Shown piece by piece: positions 37,838 through 49,145 of a stretch of 64,000 nt of DNA (position 1 is its first letter; each line of letters begins with the position of its first letter). Source of the stretch: Aphanomyces cochlioides (taxonomy: Eukaryota > Oomycota > Saprolegniomycetes > Saprolegniales > Verrucalvaceae); NCBI GenBank assembly GCA_019828595.1, contig JAHQRK010000013.1, forward strand, positions 1,891,501-1,955,500, read 5' to 3'. A model generated the notes under the pieces. The model saw nothing but the letters and a program-made list of their open reading frames with translations. It was not told where the DNA came from and did not search any database. Position numbers and translations under genes: made by a program.

Positions 37838-39630
37838 GGGTTCCCGGGATAACTCAAATGATTCATCGCAGACGTCTTGTTCTGTAGGAACCCATCGACC
37901 CCGGCCAAACACACGTCGTTTTGTCTCACTTGAAAGTTGTACCCACGGGCGTAGTCGTTATATGGATAAACGTTGTCAAATGTACAGGAGCCACTAAGAC
38001 CAGTCATTGCCCCCCCCCCGTTGAAAACAGGTAGACCCCTTACTAGGGGAATAAAGTTGGTACCAATCGATGACCCTTGTTCAATTTTAATAAGGGATGT
38101 TTCTATGGCATCTGCACTCTATATGATGATGAGATAGAGTAGATGGTCTCTTCCGGAGCTAGCTGTCTAATTCTCTAGCCTTGATCATTTGTTGCTGGAC
38201 GACAGCAACACGCACAGCATTCTTAATGCGCTGTTGGATTGACAAGACGTCTTGGGGGCGCAAAGCTTCAGAGCCGCGGTGCACAAGGCATTCTTGAGCC
38301 CAAGAGCCAAGCGGATCTTTATCATCTTCAGCTTTATTCAGAGGTCTGGACCGCTTTCTTCGCTTCGAGACAAATGACGGTACGCCGGTCAAGAGTTCCT
38401 TGATCCGTTCTTCAGGATCGGTCATCGAATCGATTTTGTTGTCCTTGTATGGGTTGAAAATGTATCCGCCGTTGATGTGGAGGGCTTCACTCTGATCTGT
38501 TTCAAGAGGCATAAACTGCGCCAAGCCACCTAATGCATAGTTAGGAAGGTTTTTCAAGGCTGATGTTGTCTATACCACATAATGTATCTGGATGCTTGGC
38601 CATATCATCATCTCTAGCAGCGCCAGAGTTCGCCCAAGGCGAAAAGTAATACGGCCTTTGGGCTAGCTCGTATGCTAGCCAAAACAATTCTTTGTCGCCA
38701 TATGAAAAGCCAATTCGATTGCGGTCATGCTCGAGGAGATGCCACAGGACATCAATGGCGATAGGAGCTTTGGATTTTTTGACGACGACGATCGAAGAGT
38801 CTTGTTCATGTGCCGCATCACCAGCCCAAGCGAGAGATGACAGTAAATGCTGCGAGAGGTTCTTTTTCAGTCCATAATGCGCATAGTCGAATGTCTCGAC
38901 CAGTGCATGGAGATTGGGTCTATCAACGAAGTTGGGGCTCAGCAACAAAGAGAACACTGAATACTGGTTTTCGTAGACGTTGTTCAGGTATTCCTTCTTG
39001 AGAATCTCCCGATCGTAGAAGAAAATCGTGCCAGTCTCTTGGTACCTATACATTGAAAGTCAAGTCAAGCTATGGAAGGACCGACATACCCTGGTACATC
39101 GAACAAACGAGATGGATTTTGAAAGACCAAGTCGTCGGCGTCCATGAGGATGACCTCATCGAGTCGAGTATGCACAAGAGCCAACGGCTTGAGCCAAAAA
39201 CTGCGGTAGCCAGCCATTTGGTCTTCGTGGAGTTTGCCCAATGCGACCATTTCGCGGCAACCGTCGACGATCTCAATATTCGAGTCGTAGTCACGGAGTA
39301 GCCGTTGCGAGACATTCGACAATTCACCATCGCAGTGATACATCTGAATAAGGTCTTTGTAGCCCAGAGCACGTAGTTCTTGCACGAGCGAGACAGTCAT
39401 GGGGATCATGGCATCGAACAAACAAATGACAATTCCTCGGGTCGATGGCGTCGATCGAAGGAGCTTTTGACGCGGCAATGGAGAGTCATTCAAAACAGAC
39501 GACACGTCAGAGATAAACATAAACAAGGCCATAGTAATCGCATAGACGGCCAGGAAGAGAAAGAGAGCGACGATGTAGCGCCGCTGCCACCATGAAGCCG
39601 TCGACTCTCCTCGCGCCATCACTGAAAATA
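37838..39630. repeat. Segmental duplication, copy 1
   Basis: Matches 53781-55559 at high identity in the same orientation, including the whole mannosyltransferase gene and about 320 bp of its 3' flank. At the 5' side similarity stops at 39630, exactly where the Rep-bearing inverted-repeat element begins. Confidence 0.9.
38159..39619 (-). CDS. MNN1-like alpha-mannosyltransferase, three exons (copy 1)
   Basis: Exons 39090-39619, 38576-39045 and 38159-38529 join across 44- and 46-nt GT..AG introns (the second with a CTAAC branch site) to give 456 residues. Near the N-terminus is one signal-anchor helix (YIVALFLFLAVYAITMALF), so it is a type II Golgi protein. The catalytic DxD is in LMDADDLVFQNPS, preceded by MYHCDGELS; this is the MNN1/Mannosyl_trans3 layout. 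Members add mannose to cell-surface glycans. The paralogue at 54091-55548 shares the gene structure. The normal upstream region has been replaced by a Rep-bearing element 11 bp from the ATG. Confidence 0.85.
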
Positions 39631-39752
39631 CGATCATGACCATTAAATAGTGTAATTTCAAACGTTTGAAATATTTGAAAACATGTTCGAAACATTCAAT
39701 TTCTTTTCACTTGAAATTTGTATGCGTCGATGGTTGCGTCAATTTGCTTGCG

Positions 39753-40535
39753 TCAAAATTTATTCCGCACGACTCCAGTTTTTAATAAATGCTGGGAATG
39801 CTCATTAGCAATTTCCCAGAAACGATTCGAAAGGTCTTTCTTGGAAGTCTTCGGATACAAAAACTTCAACAACGAGGTCTTCCCTGTTCCAGGAGGGCCA
39901 TACACATAGACGTGAGGGTCCAAGTGCTTTCCAAAAAAGGTCTTCTTTCGTTGGGACACCATAGCCTTCAGTTTTTCGCCATATTGCATGTAATTGCGTG
40001 GGTATTTCTTGAAAGCCTCCTCTTCTTTTCCAGCTTCAATCAGTTGTCGTAAGTCGATGATTACGTCATTGATTCTGCACTTCTTCTCTTCTCCAGATCG
40101 TAATGGCGGACCGGCTCTTTTAAGATCTTCTGGCAAAGTGCCTTTCTCCAAAGTAATGAGGCATGTAGGATCCTTTTTGCTGAACTCCTTCGTGTGGTGC
40201 TCTCGCCAACCTTTGTATGGAAGCGAACGGTTTCTTGGCTTGAGGTAATAGCCCAATTTCATGTCAATTCCCCACTTTTTCAAGATGGCATTGGATGACA
40301 TGCGGTCGTGAAGGATAAGTGCCACGTGGACATGTTCCACTTGGTAGTCGGTATGTTGAGGTTTTGTTCCGATCTCAATCCCGCTGACCAGGACATAGCG
40401 TATTTTACCTTCAGCATAATGCTCCTCGATGGCAGCAATTAGCATCAATAGGTAGTCTTCACTTGAGATGTTGAATCGGTAGTCCCATTGTCTGTCGAAG
40501 TCCTTCAAGTTGGGTGTCTCGCTTGTACTTGTCAT
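39753..40535 (-). pseudogene. rep: Truncated CRESS-DNA-type replication protein (HUH endonuclease plus partial SF3 helicase)
   Basis: 260 codons from the ATG at 40535. The HUH endonuclease part has YRFNIS (motif I region), EHVHVALIL with His68 and His70 (motif II) and YYLKPR at 96-101 (motif III, Tyr..Lys). The helicase part begins with GPPGTGKTS at 213-221, but the frame then runs into the left inverted repeat, which encodes its last residues and stop. Walker B and the rest of the helicase are missing. This family nicks and joins single-stranded DNA origins in circular ssDNA viruses and plasmids. As drawn it is a broken endogenous copy or a relic of the element's own Rep. Confidence 0.75.
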
Positions 40536-40748
40536 ATTGGTAAATGTCTGCTTCGTTTTGTAAGAAATTCCATTTTTCGCATGCACCCATTTCTACCTGG
40601 TCTCTGTCACACGCATCTGGTCTATAGAACCATGGATACTTCCCTCTCTCAAACTTTATAACATCGAACCATAAAATGACACAGTAAAGAACATGCTTAT
40701 TCTTTTTGTTGCAGGTAGGGTGGTAATGGTAACAGAATGTATGTAGCT

Positions 40749-40784
40749 GTATGAGCTCAATTAAAATTTTAATTGAGCTCATAC
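40749..40784. repeat. 36-bp perfect palindrome
   Basis: GTATGAGCTCAATTAAAA is followed immediately by its exact inverse (40767-40784). It could extrude as a cruciform and is adjacent to the right inner repeat of the Rep element. Confidence 0.9.
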
Positions 40785-40814
40785 GACTCCAGTTTTAATA
40801 AAAAACTGGAGTCG
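40784..40814. repeat. 13-bp-stem hairpin at inner edge of the right inverted repeat
   Basis: CGACTCCAGTTTT-AATAA-AAAACTGGAGTCG. The right arm is the inner end of the right inverted repeat; the left arm duplicates the inner end of the left repeat. Confidence 0.85.
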
Positions 40815-41186
40815 TGCGGAATAAATTTTGACGCAAGCAAATTGACGCAACAATTTACGCATACAAATTTCAAGTGAAAAGAAATTGAATGTTTCGAACA
40901 TGTTTTCAAATATTACAAACCTTTGGAAATTACACTATTTAATGGTCATGATCGAGGGAAATAGTTGTACATTGCGAAAAGTTTGACCGGATATTTCATT
41001 GGATAGCGAAAATATTCGTTTCGTTCTTGTTTCGTCGCAGTCAACTGTTGTTTGAACTATTTGATATTTTGTGTAGAAGTTTGTATGAAGAAAAACTATC
41101 TGGGAGATAGATCAGGATCGCGGAATTTTTGTGAAAAGTCTTATCCGGAAAAGGTTGCCTTGGTTGTTTGATCATTTGCAATTTTC

Positions 41187-43438
41187 ATGGCTGAAAAACG
41201 TAAGTCAGGCGCCACTGCCGCAGAAGAGCCAGGCGACAAGGTGCTTCGAGCTCGAGTTGCCGAGCGCACACGCTCTCAATACAATACCATGAATGTTCAT
41301 TTGAAGAAATGGCTCCAATCGTCTGTCCCTGGTGCAGTTGTGGGTGACGTGATCCAGCTCCCTCTCACAACAAGCACATGCAAATCGTTTCTGGCTTCCG
41401 TGACAGTTAAACGCAAACGTGGGGTCTCAAGCGGCAAAACAAATATCCCCAACTCGTACTCTACAGTGAATGGGTACATCAACGCAATAAAGTTTCTACA
41501 TAAAGAGGGAAAAGTGGAAATTCCGAAAGATCTAGACGACATGCTAAAAGGTAATATCATCTGTACACTAACCGCTAATAATGTCTAGCTTTTGCCAATG
41601 GTTACAAGAGGCAGGTAGCAAAGTTTAAAGAGAACGGAACAATGTCCATGCAAGAGGGTAAGATTCCCTTGACCACCGAAGGTATGCATGTTAAAAAAAA
41701 TCAAATAAAAGAAGAGAATAGCTTACCGATTTCTGGCTCAGAAGCCCTGTCAAACTCTAAGCACGGCGCCCCAGTCCATTGCTTTCTAGTTCTTTCATGG
41801 AATTTGATGACACGAGCTGAATCCACTGCATCCATCCGATTTGGCCACATTTCATGGCAAGGTAAATAGTATTCTACAATTTAGCTTTAAAGCTGTAGGT
41901 GATGCGTTAGTCATCAAGATTGGTCGCACAAAAAATGACCAGGAAGGTAAAATGGCATGGCCTCGCCATGTCTACGCAAATCCATTTGAACCTACGATTT
42001 GCCCTATACTGAGGTAGCATTTTTATATCTTGAAAGCGTTGTGTATCATGGACATTGTAGCCTAGGACTCCTTATGTTTACTCTGGGTGCTCGTCGGGAG
42101 GGGATGTCGGCACTTGTTTTCGACGTGAATGTTAAGGAAAGCTTCGCCAGTTGGCTGCTTCGCATTTGTATAGATGAAGACGAAAGGATGACGGAAATTG
42201 GCGTGAGCGCCAAAGACATCGGAACTCATTCACTTCGGAAAGGCGTATTGACGGCTTTATCCAACTCGCCTGCGGGCCCACAGGCTGTCTCAGTGTGGTT
42301 ACGAGCGGGATGGAGTTTAGGCAGTGTGCAAGGCAGATATGTATTTGCTGGAGCTGGCGGCGACCAGCAAGTTGGAAGAGCTGCTGCAGGTAATGAAGGA
42401 ATCATTCATGTTGACAACTTTATGTTGGGCTGGACATGAATGGAATCGAGTTTGCTGTATTACCGCCACATTTCACTCAGCAAGCATTGACAATTGCTGA
42501 ATGGGAAGCCATTTTGCCTGGATACAGGACATTTTACCCTAGAGGGTTTTGTTCAGTGCTCCCGTTCCTTCTCGCATCAATCGTGTATCATGCCGAAGTC
42601 CTCAAAACTAGCCTTCACCCATCCCATCCATTCTTTTTGTCTCTTTTGTGGAGCTCTGGCCATCTCGCAAAGCTCAAATCTCAAGTGGTGACTGGTTCCA
42701 TGCGAAACGCAACGTCATGCATGATTGCCAGCGGCATCCCACCCCATGTGGCTCTTTCCGAGCGAATTTGTACTGTTGAAAATACTCTGAGAAAACTTGG
42801 CTGACACATTGACCACAACTACCCAATCGCTTCCAGATGCAGTATGCTCACGTGTAGTTGCAAGCATTTCAGCTGTCGGTAGCCTGAACGAAGAGTTCAA
42901 ACAACTGTGTGACAAATTGACTGACTTGCTTGACCGATCTCATGCTGGTGTCCCATCATTCGGTCAATCCATCTCATGCCTACCAGCTCCATCATTGCCT
43001 GCCAACAGTGACAATACACCTCGTCATGGCTTTCCAACACACGCCTGGGGAGGAAGACTCCACATTGTTCCTCAAGGATTTCGATTCCCCACGTGCAAAG
43101 TACAAGATCTTTGGAATTTGTGGTGGAGCGGGATAAATCTCGACGGAATTGGACCACTTCGGCTCGTCACTGGCAGCTCAATTCAAAAGTGTGATGCTAC
43201 AAACTTTTCCAAGGCTAAGCAGGTTATGAAAAAGCTCCTTACATTCACCGAAATCAGTGAGAAATCGATTGCCCAAATGACAGTATCGTTGCGCAGTGAA
43301 TTATTTTTCAGGGTATTTGACAAAACGTGTAAGCATGCGTATGGCGACATGTCAAACGATGAATGGCTACGACGCAGAATTGACGACATTAGCTACGTCA
43401 CCTTGTACGGGGCTTTGAAAGAGCGAGAAAAGTGTTAA
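41187..43438 (+). pseudogene. Crypton tyrosine recombinase with GCR1_C-like tail (introns, probable frameshifts)
   Basis: Begins MAEKRKSGATAAEE with a core-binding part (RTRSQYNTMNVHLKKWL). Introns of about 40 nt seem likely near 41552-41588 and 41684-41723. The catalytic half has SWNLMTRAESTASI (Arg), GTHSLRKGVLTAL (His..Arg) and GRYVFAGAGG (Tyr). Further on LPPHFTQQAL and VPQGFRFPTCKVQDLWNLWW match the GCR1_C-like DNA-binding domain of Cryptons. After LAQK near 41756 and after TICPI near 42007 the frame must shift unless splicing differs, so decay is likely. Tyrosine recombinase would insert a circular form at short sites. Confidence 0.72.
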
Positions 43439-43868
43439 CCATGAATGAATTGTATTTGCTACCTCTCAATGTTTGATTTAACCATTGAAAGAAGATTAGG
43501 CTTCAGTGTAGATTAATATACACAAATCGACAAAAGCTTCTACACAATGTTGTAAGTCGTAGTCTCTCAATAACCACAACACACCAGTGGGAAGACAAAC
43601 TTGAAACCCACTGCAAATATCAATCATCCGGACGATCGCTCCAAGCAACCCTCTTTTTAAAGACAATAGGATAAGATACAGGGGCTCCGAAAATAGTATA
43701 TTTTATTCAGGAAATGATTCCCCCCATTTTGGCAATTCCCCCCCTGAAATTCATTTTTGATACATTTTTGCCTAGCATTTCCGACATTAGGGGCATGGCC
43801 GTGAGCTCCCGCGATGACACCCATAATTTTGGCACATTTTAAGTGTTTGCAGTAGTTAAGGGCTCTAA
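43439..43868. other. Intergenic, no gene seen
   Basis: Contains two C-runs in an AT-rich context (CCCCCC at about 43721 and CCCCCCC at about 43739); otherwise featureless. Confidence 0.5.
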
Positions 43869-44084
43869 GAGCATCTCCACTCGGAGTTTATATTTGTATT
43901 TGTATTTTCAAAACTTCGGTTCTACGGATAAATTTAGCAACTATGGAAGTTATCCGAACAATTTTACGTCTCGAGTTGCTATTTTTTCGAAATAAAAACT
44001 TTTACCACAAAATTTTCGGATAATCTAAAAATTATTCGTAACTTCGATTACAAATACAAATAAAAACTCCGAGTGGAGATGCTC
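43869..44084. mobile_element. PIF/Harbinger-type MITE, 216 bp
   Basis: GAGCATCTCCACTCGGAGTT at the left end and its inverse at the right, with TAA on both sides (43866-43868, 44085-44087). The arms are long enough for the whole element to fold as a hairpin. The TIR start GAGCATC is shared with the larger MITE at 11982. Confidence 0.9.
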
Positions 44085-45153
44085 TAAAATGGCGGTCGAT
44101 TTTTGGGAAGCCAGGGCAAATTATGTATCAAAAATGAATTTTAGGGGAATAGTCATTCTCCGGAATTTGTGGGCAATTTTATCGAGTTTTGGAGCATTTG
44201 TGGGACAAATCGTCCCATATTTTCAAAATTTTTGTGTCAGTCTTTTTCATACATTTTCAAGAGCATATACAATTTCAGCGGATTTTGTGGGGCAGAGTCC
44301 CACACAATCAATTTATAGGATTTTGACATTCGAGGTTTTTTCCTGGCCTAAGTGACAAAAAGACGCCAAAACTATGGAGAAACGCTGTTCTTGCAGTGAC
44401 AAAGCAACGAGCTCAGCTAATATTCATGCCATTCGAGTGAGCTTTGAGTAATCCCTTTAAGAATATCACCTGCAAAGCCCCCGAAGCTTAGATTTCACAC
44501 GGCAGCACCGTTGATACATCCATGAACGACATAATCATCCGTTAAGGTTCATAGTGACCATTCAACTATTGTTTGGCGTGTGCTGCATCTAAAAATTGGC
44601 TCTTTGCTTTGTATTTGGCGACTCATAATATGAGTCGCCAAAAAAATCCTTAGCTGTATGAATTGAAGCCATCGGTACTTGATAAAGTATACGCTACTCG
44701 TTTTCAAATCTGCTAGCTTAAAACATTTTGCCATGAAATACGAACGTTCTCTTTGTTTCATTGGACTGTGTAAACAAAATCTGTGTAAGTTGCAAGGATT
44801 GCAAGCTCCCTTAGGTTGTCAAATGGCTTTAGTTGTCAAGTAATGAGCCACGACACAGCTGAACCCTCTTCATATTCACTACTTATGGGGTCACTGCTTC
44901 GCAACCTCAAAGGGAGGCATGGGAGGCACTTTGAAAAATGGTAGACCAACGTCGGATGGCTATAGATGCCGCCTAACTGTTTAACTTACAAGTTATACAC
45001 TATCAATGTGTGCGTTTTATACTTCCCACGATTGTCCCACAAACTCCGGCTAAGAGTCATTTCCTTTATTTATTCAATTTTTTAAAGAAGAAGAATAAAT
45101 ATATTCATATTCCAGAACGGTAGAAATAAATATATTTGAGCAAAAATATTTAG
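44085..45153. other. Intergenic repeat-derived DNA
   Basis: No supported gene. The part 45085-45150 (AATAAATATATTCATA..CCAGA..CG..GAAAT..AATATATTT) resembles 52490-52552, so both are copies of an unnamed AT-rich repeat. Confidence 0.5.
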
Positions 45154-45319
45154 GGTGCGTCTGGCAAATGGCATATTATGCCATTTTCAGCAAATTTGGG
45201 ATCAACGATTTATGGCATATATATTAAAATGGGGGTAAAACCTCCATTTCGCAAAATGGCATTTTGGGAGGCCCCAGTGCATATATCCCAACCAAAAATA
45301 CTTCCTCTGTTCCACATTA

Positions 45320-45918
45320 CTCCCTCCGTCCCAAAATAATGGAGCGAGTTTGGGGAGGGTTTACATGACCACCTATAATATTTACAAGAAAATGTCAAAC
45401 CATAAATTCATCCATCCTAGTACATAGAATCAATCTCTGATTGGATATTCAAACAAAGCATGCTTCCAGCTTCTCATTGATGTAATTCAAGCGGGAAAAC
45501 ATTGATCAAAACCGATAAAATGACCAGTCAAAATATCCATACAAATATCAATATAAAACATTCACTCTGTAATATAAGGACTAACATTCGTATGTAAGGA
45601 CACAGTCGACAATGGGAACAGGACGTTGAATGGAAGCGTGGTCGTGAGGGATGGGAACGTTGGTAAAGAATCTGAATTCAATTGCTTAGAAGTAAGCGCG
45701 TCCTTGGAATTGGTCGTGGATCACAACACTACATCGCAATCTTAGAGATGTCATAACGTTAGTTAGACGTATTTTGTACAATCCTATTGGTCGTCTGGAA
45801 TGACACAAACTCTGACATCTTTTAATCAAATTATAAAATTTTGAAGTCAAGTGTATTTTTATTCCAGGAGGTGTACGCCGATTTTCTGATTCGCTCCATT
45901 TTTTTGGGACGGAGGGAG
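45320..45918. mobile_element. Stowaway-like MITE inside the mariner left end
   Basis: CTCCCTCCGTCCCAAAATAA and an inverse ending TTTTTGGGACGGAGGGAG, flanked by TA (45318-45319, 45919-45920). About 599 bp with no complete transposase. Confidence 0.9.
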
Positions 45919-46137
45919 TACTACTCAGAAAAACTTTTCATCGACCCCCAAAATACATTTCACGTCGAAAGTCGATGTAGTACATCATTATTTAAAGAGA
46001 ATAAAAATGTGCAGGTTTTGTCCATTGGTTCTCAAGTGCCCAGACTGAGTTTTCGCGCCCAAAATCAACTTCAAATATACACCAACCGAATAAAATTACG
46101 CCACATAATGAAACAAACACATTTTTGAATTGCCACC

Positions 46138-47384
46138 ATGGAGAATCAAGCCGCACACACCAGCCGGGAGCTGTCGAGCGAGTCGAAAGAAGAGGTCATC
46201 CACACCCTTCTCTGATTCTTCAAGAAAAGCAAACTACGCCGTGATGCAATCGCCCAAACGGCTGAGCTCCTCAACGTGAGTCCGAGCACCGTTGCCTACA
46301 TTTGGCGCACGTTTCGCACCCGTGGATCAACGCAGTCACGCAAGATCGGGCGTGTCGGTCCGAAGCCAAGATACACGCCCCAACGCATCAAGGAGGCTGT
46401 ACAAGGTGTGTCCATGGATCGATGCGAAACGTTGCGAGACATCTCTGTCGCCACTGGGCTGTCGCTGGGAACACTCAGTCGCTCCCTGAAGAACGGAACC
46501 TTTACACGTCACTCGACACGGATCAAGCCGCTCCTGTCGGATGCCAACAAGCTTGAACGCACTGAATTTTGCGCGAAACCGTCGAATTTGACAACTTTTG
46601 GGACGTGGTCCACCTGGACGGGGGAAAATGGTTTAACGTGGACAAGGATCGACGCAAGGTTTACCTTGTTCCTCGTGAGACTCCTCAGCGTCGCGCATGG
46701 CAAAGCAAACGCTTCATCCCTAAAGTAATGTTTCTGGCGGCTGTGGCCCGTCCTCGCTTCGATGAGGCACGTGGTATCGTCTTTGATGGGAAAGTGGGGA
46801 TGTGGCCGTTCGTACGCGAAGTCCCAGCAGCGCGCAACTCACGGAACCGTTCTGCTAGAAGTATGGTCACGACACTGGTCAATGTCAATGCCACTGTTTA
46901 TCGTGAGTACGTGATCAAGAAGGTCATTCCTGCAATCAAGGCGTCGTTTCCAAGTGCCAACAAGCGCGTTGTTCTTCAACATGACAATGCCACCCCACAT
47001 GGTTCCATCACGGACGCCGAACTGGTAGCCGTGTCTACGGATGGGTGGCAGTTCGTGATGCGTCGTCAGCCACCAAACAGCCCAGACTTGAACGTGCTTG
47101 ACCTTGGCTTCTTCGCATCTATCCAGTCCCTACAATACAAGACGATGAGTCGCACTGTGGACGATGTGATCCGCGCCACCCTCTCAGCACTCAACGACTT
47201 GAGCTATGAGAAACTTGAAAGCGTGTTTCTCACCTTTCAGGCGGTGATGCGTCTTGTTCTCGAGCACGATGGGGGCAATCACTTCGCGTTACCCCACCTC
47301 AAGAAAGCAGCCTTGCACCGTGCTGGTCTTCTGATGACCAATGTTTCTTGCACTGTATCGCTACTTTTGTTGGCTAGGTATTAA
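46138..47384 (+). pseudogene. Mariner transposase (plant-type, about DD39D), broken
   Basis: Starts MENQAAHTSRELSSES; an in-frame TGA at 46213 and a one-base shift near 46565 break it. The DNA-binding part has VSPSTVAYIWRTF. The catalytic part has VVHLDGGKWF (Asp), VVLQHDNATPHGS (Asp) and NSPDLNVLDLGFFASIQSLQ, with the third Asp 39 positions after the second. That motif is the signature of plant-type mariners rather than animal DD34D. About 415 codons in all. It is the coding core of the element at 45301-47493. Confidence 0.85.
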
Positions 47385-47663
47385 TGACCAATGAAATCAT
47401 AGTTTTTTCTTATGAACCAATCATATCCATTTTGCACAGTAATGTGGAAAAAGTCGTTTTTACTTTTGGAGAAGTAATGTGGAACAGAGGAAGTATTGGA
47501 TTTGGAGCAAAACTCTTAGAGATAAACAAGTTCATATTTTGACCAAAATTATTGAATTTGGCCTCAAAATGGCATCTTGGGCCAATTTATTGTAATATTT
47601 TCAGTTGCAAGACGGGCCCTTATTTCTCGTTTTTCAAGTTCTATTTTATCCCCATGGCCGTTA

Positions 47664-48147
47664 CAGAGAACGACGCTGAATAGTGGACAAGAAGATATTT
47701 GCCAATAAATTCTATGAAGTTATTTTTCTACATCTCTATTGGCTTGATTTTGGAGTTGTGCAATTTATAACTTTGGCATGCCTCCACCGCCAAACTACAT
47801 TGCCTCCCAATGTCTGTGCACCATCGATTTCGACCGACAATTGGCCAGAAGCTTTATGTCGCGGGAATATGCGAGACGCACACGTTGGCCGAAGCCACGT
47901 CGATAATTGGATATAATACGGTTATTGGTATTTTTAATTCAAGCCTCTGTAATCATAACTCCTCTCGTTTCGAATGTGATTTGATTTTTGCTTAACCTGC
48001 AGATCTCGGGATAAAAACGCTGTCTATTTATATTCTTCGAGAAAATATAATATAGCGACAATATTATTTTCCGAAAGAGCCTCTAATTGGCTAATATTCT
48101 AACCAATCAATTTGGAGAATTAGTCCACTATTCAGCGTCGTTCCCTG
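47664..48147. mobile_element. Pogo-like MITE, 484 bp
   Basis: CAGAGAACGACGCTGAATAG at the left and CTATTCAGCGTCGTTCCCTG at the right (one mismatch), flanked by TA on both sides (47662-47663, 48148-48149). CAG termini with a TA duplication fit pogo/Tigger-type elements. No transposase inside. Confidence 0.8.
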
Positions 48148-48173
48148 TAGTCAAGCGGTATAGACCTTTATTA

Positions 48174-48834
48174 CTACCTCTGTCTGGCATTAAATGCGAG
48201 TGAACATTCAATACCATACAAACAATAAGATATATGAATCTAATTTTTTATTATTGTTATCTCTGGAGTATCACTTTTCCCCAATAAGTATCAAGTTTTC
48301 ATCAAGAAGTATCATTTGTTTGTCTTGGAGTATCAATGTAAATTAAGAAGTATCACTTCTTCATCAAAAGTCACAATTTCCCTAAGTCGAAAATTTGACA
48401 GGTCGCTGTTTCCTCAAGAAACACGTTCATTGTAGCTAATACAGCCAGGTAGTCACACTATGGTCATTGTCGATTGATCTTCAGCTTGATATGGCACACA
48501 CATTTAGCTTATTGTACTGTGAAACGTGGCTCAAAGCGTGTTTGAGTGTCGAATGGCAACTTTTGACATTTGATAACTTTATCTTGTGTTTTGTATGTAA
48601 CTCATCCATTGATACTCCAAATTCTTTTATATTTCTTTTTTTCGGCACTTTTATCTTGAGTTTCGTATGTGTGCCCCCTTACTGCAACTTTGCAACATGA
48701 GGGAATAAAAATGATCCAAAAGTATTTCTGAATTTGTGACAACTGAGGGAGTCTATCCTCCAATTTTCAAGCCAATCAGACGATTTTTAGTATCTCATTT
48801 TTCACCACTCGCATTTGTTGCCAGACAGAGGTAG
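48174..48834. mobile_element. Stowaway-like MITE, 661 bp
   Basis: CTACCTCTGTCTGGCA (48174) and TGCCAGACAGAGGTAG (ending 48834, close inverse), with TA on both sides. The interior has several AGTATCA-type short repeats between 48265 and 48350. Confidence 0.8.
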
Positions 48835-49145
48835 TAAAAATTTTTGGTAGCTTCGTATTTGTACATATCGGAACTATCCGCCTGAAAATGTGCATTGTGG
48901 AGATCAAAATATGGTTGCAAGAAATAATGACATTAGAGAGTTTTCGCAAAATCGAACTATACTATAAATTTGATTATACCTATAATTTTTTGCAGTATAC
49001 CGTACAACTCGATATTCTATAATCAAAGTCCCAAGTGAATTTGACTTTGGACACCTCGCTATAATACCCTTCCAAAACCTCTATAAATTCACAACCTGTC
49101 ACATCTTGTACAGGAGAGCTTCACTGGACCTCCTTAAAGCACACT

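Larger units (their letters stand above)
39631..40955. mobile_element. Inverted-repeat element carrying a CRESS-type Rep fragment
   Basis: Ends are CGATCATGACCATTAAATAG at 39631 and its inverse ending 40955. The inverted repeats run about 150 bp inward to ..CACGACTCCAGTTTT. Between them lie a truncated Rep gene and, beside the right inner repeat, a 36-bp perfect palindrome and a 13-bp-stem hairpin. A Rep-less relative with longer arms lies at 52105-52754. No clear target duplication is seen. The element sits directly upstream of the mannosyltransferase ATG. Confidence 0.75.
45301..47493. mobile_element. Mariner-like element with TA duplication
   Basis: Inverted ends CTTCCTCTGTTCCACATTA (45301) and its inverse TAATGTGGAACAGAGGAAG (ending 47493), flanked by TA (45299-45300, 47494-47495). 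It carries a plant-type mariner transposase relic. A Stowaway-like MITE is inserted 19 bp inside its left end. Confidence 0.9.
45154..47619. mobile_element. TTA-type MITE interrupted by a mariner element
   Basis: Ends GGGTGCGTCTGGCAAA (45154) and TTGCAAGACGGGCCC (ending 47619), flanked by TTA at 45151-45153 and 47620-47622. Removing 45301-47495 leaves a MITE of about 270 bp that aligns end to end with the uninterrupted copy at 59839-60085 in inverse orientation. Confidence 0.9.

Noticed and set aside
40459..40782. 107-codon minus frame overlapping the start of rep
   Set aside because: Different frame from Rep, crosses the 36-bp palindrome and shows no conserved motif; possible but unsupported.
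48260..48360. Repeated AGTATCA motif suggesting a CRISPR-like or satellite array
   Set aside because: Spacing and sequence are irregular, it lies inside a MITE, and CRISPR is not expected in a nuclear genome.
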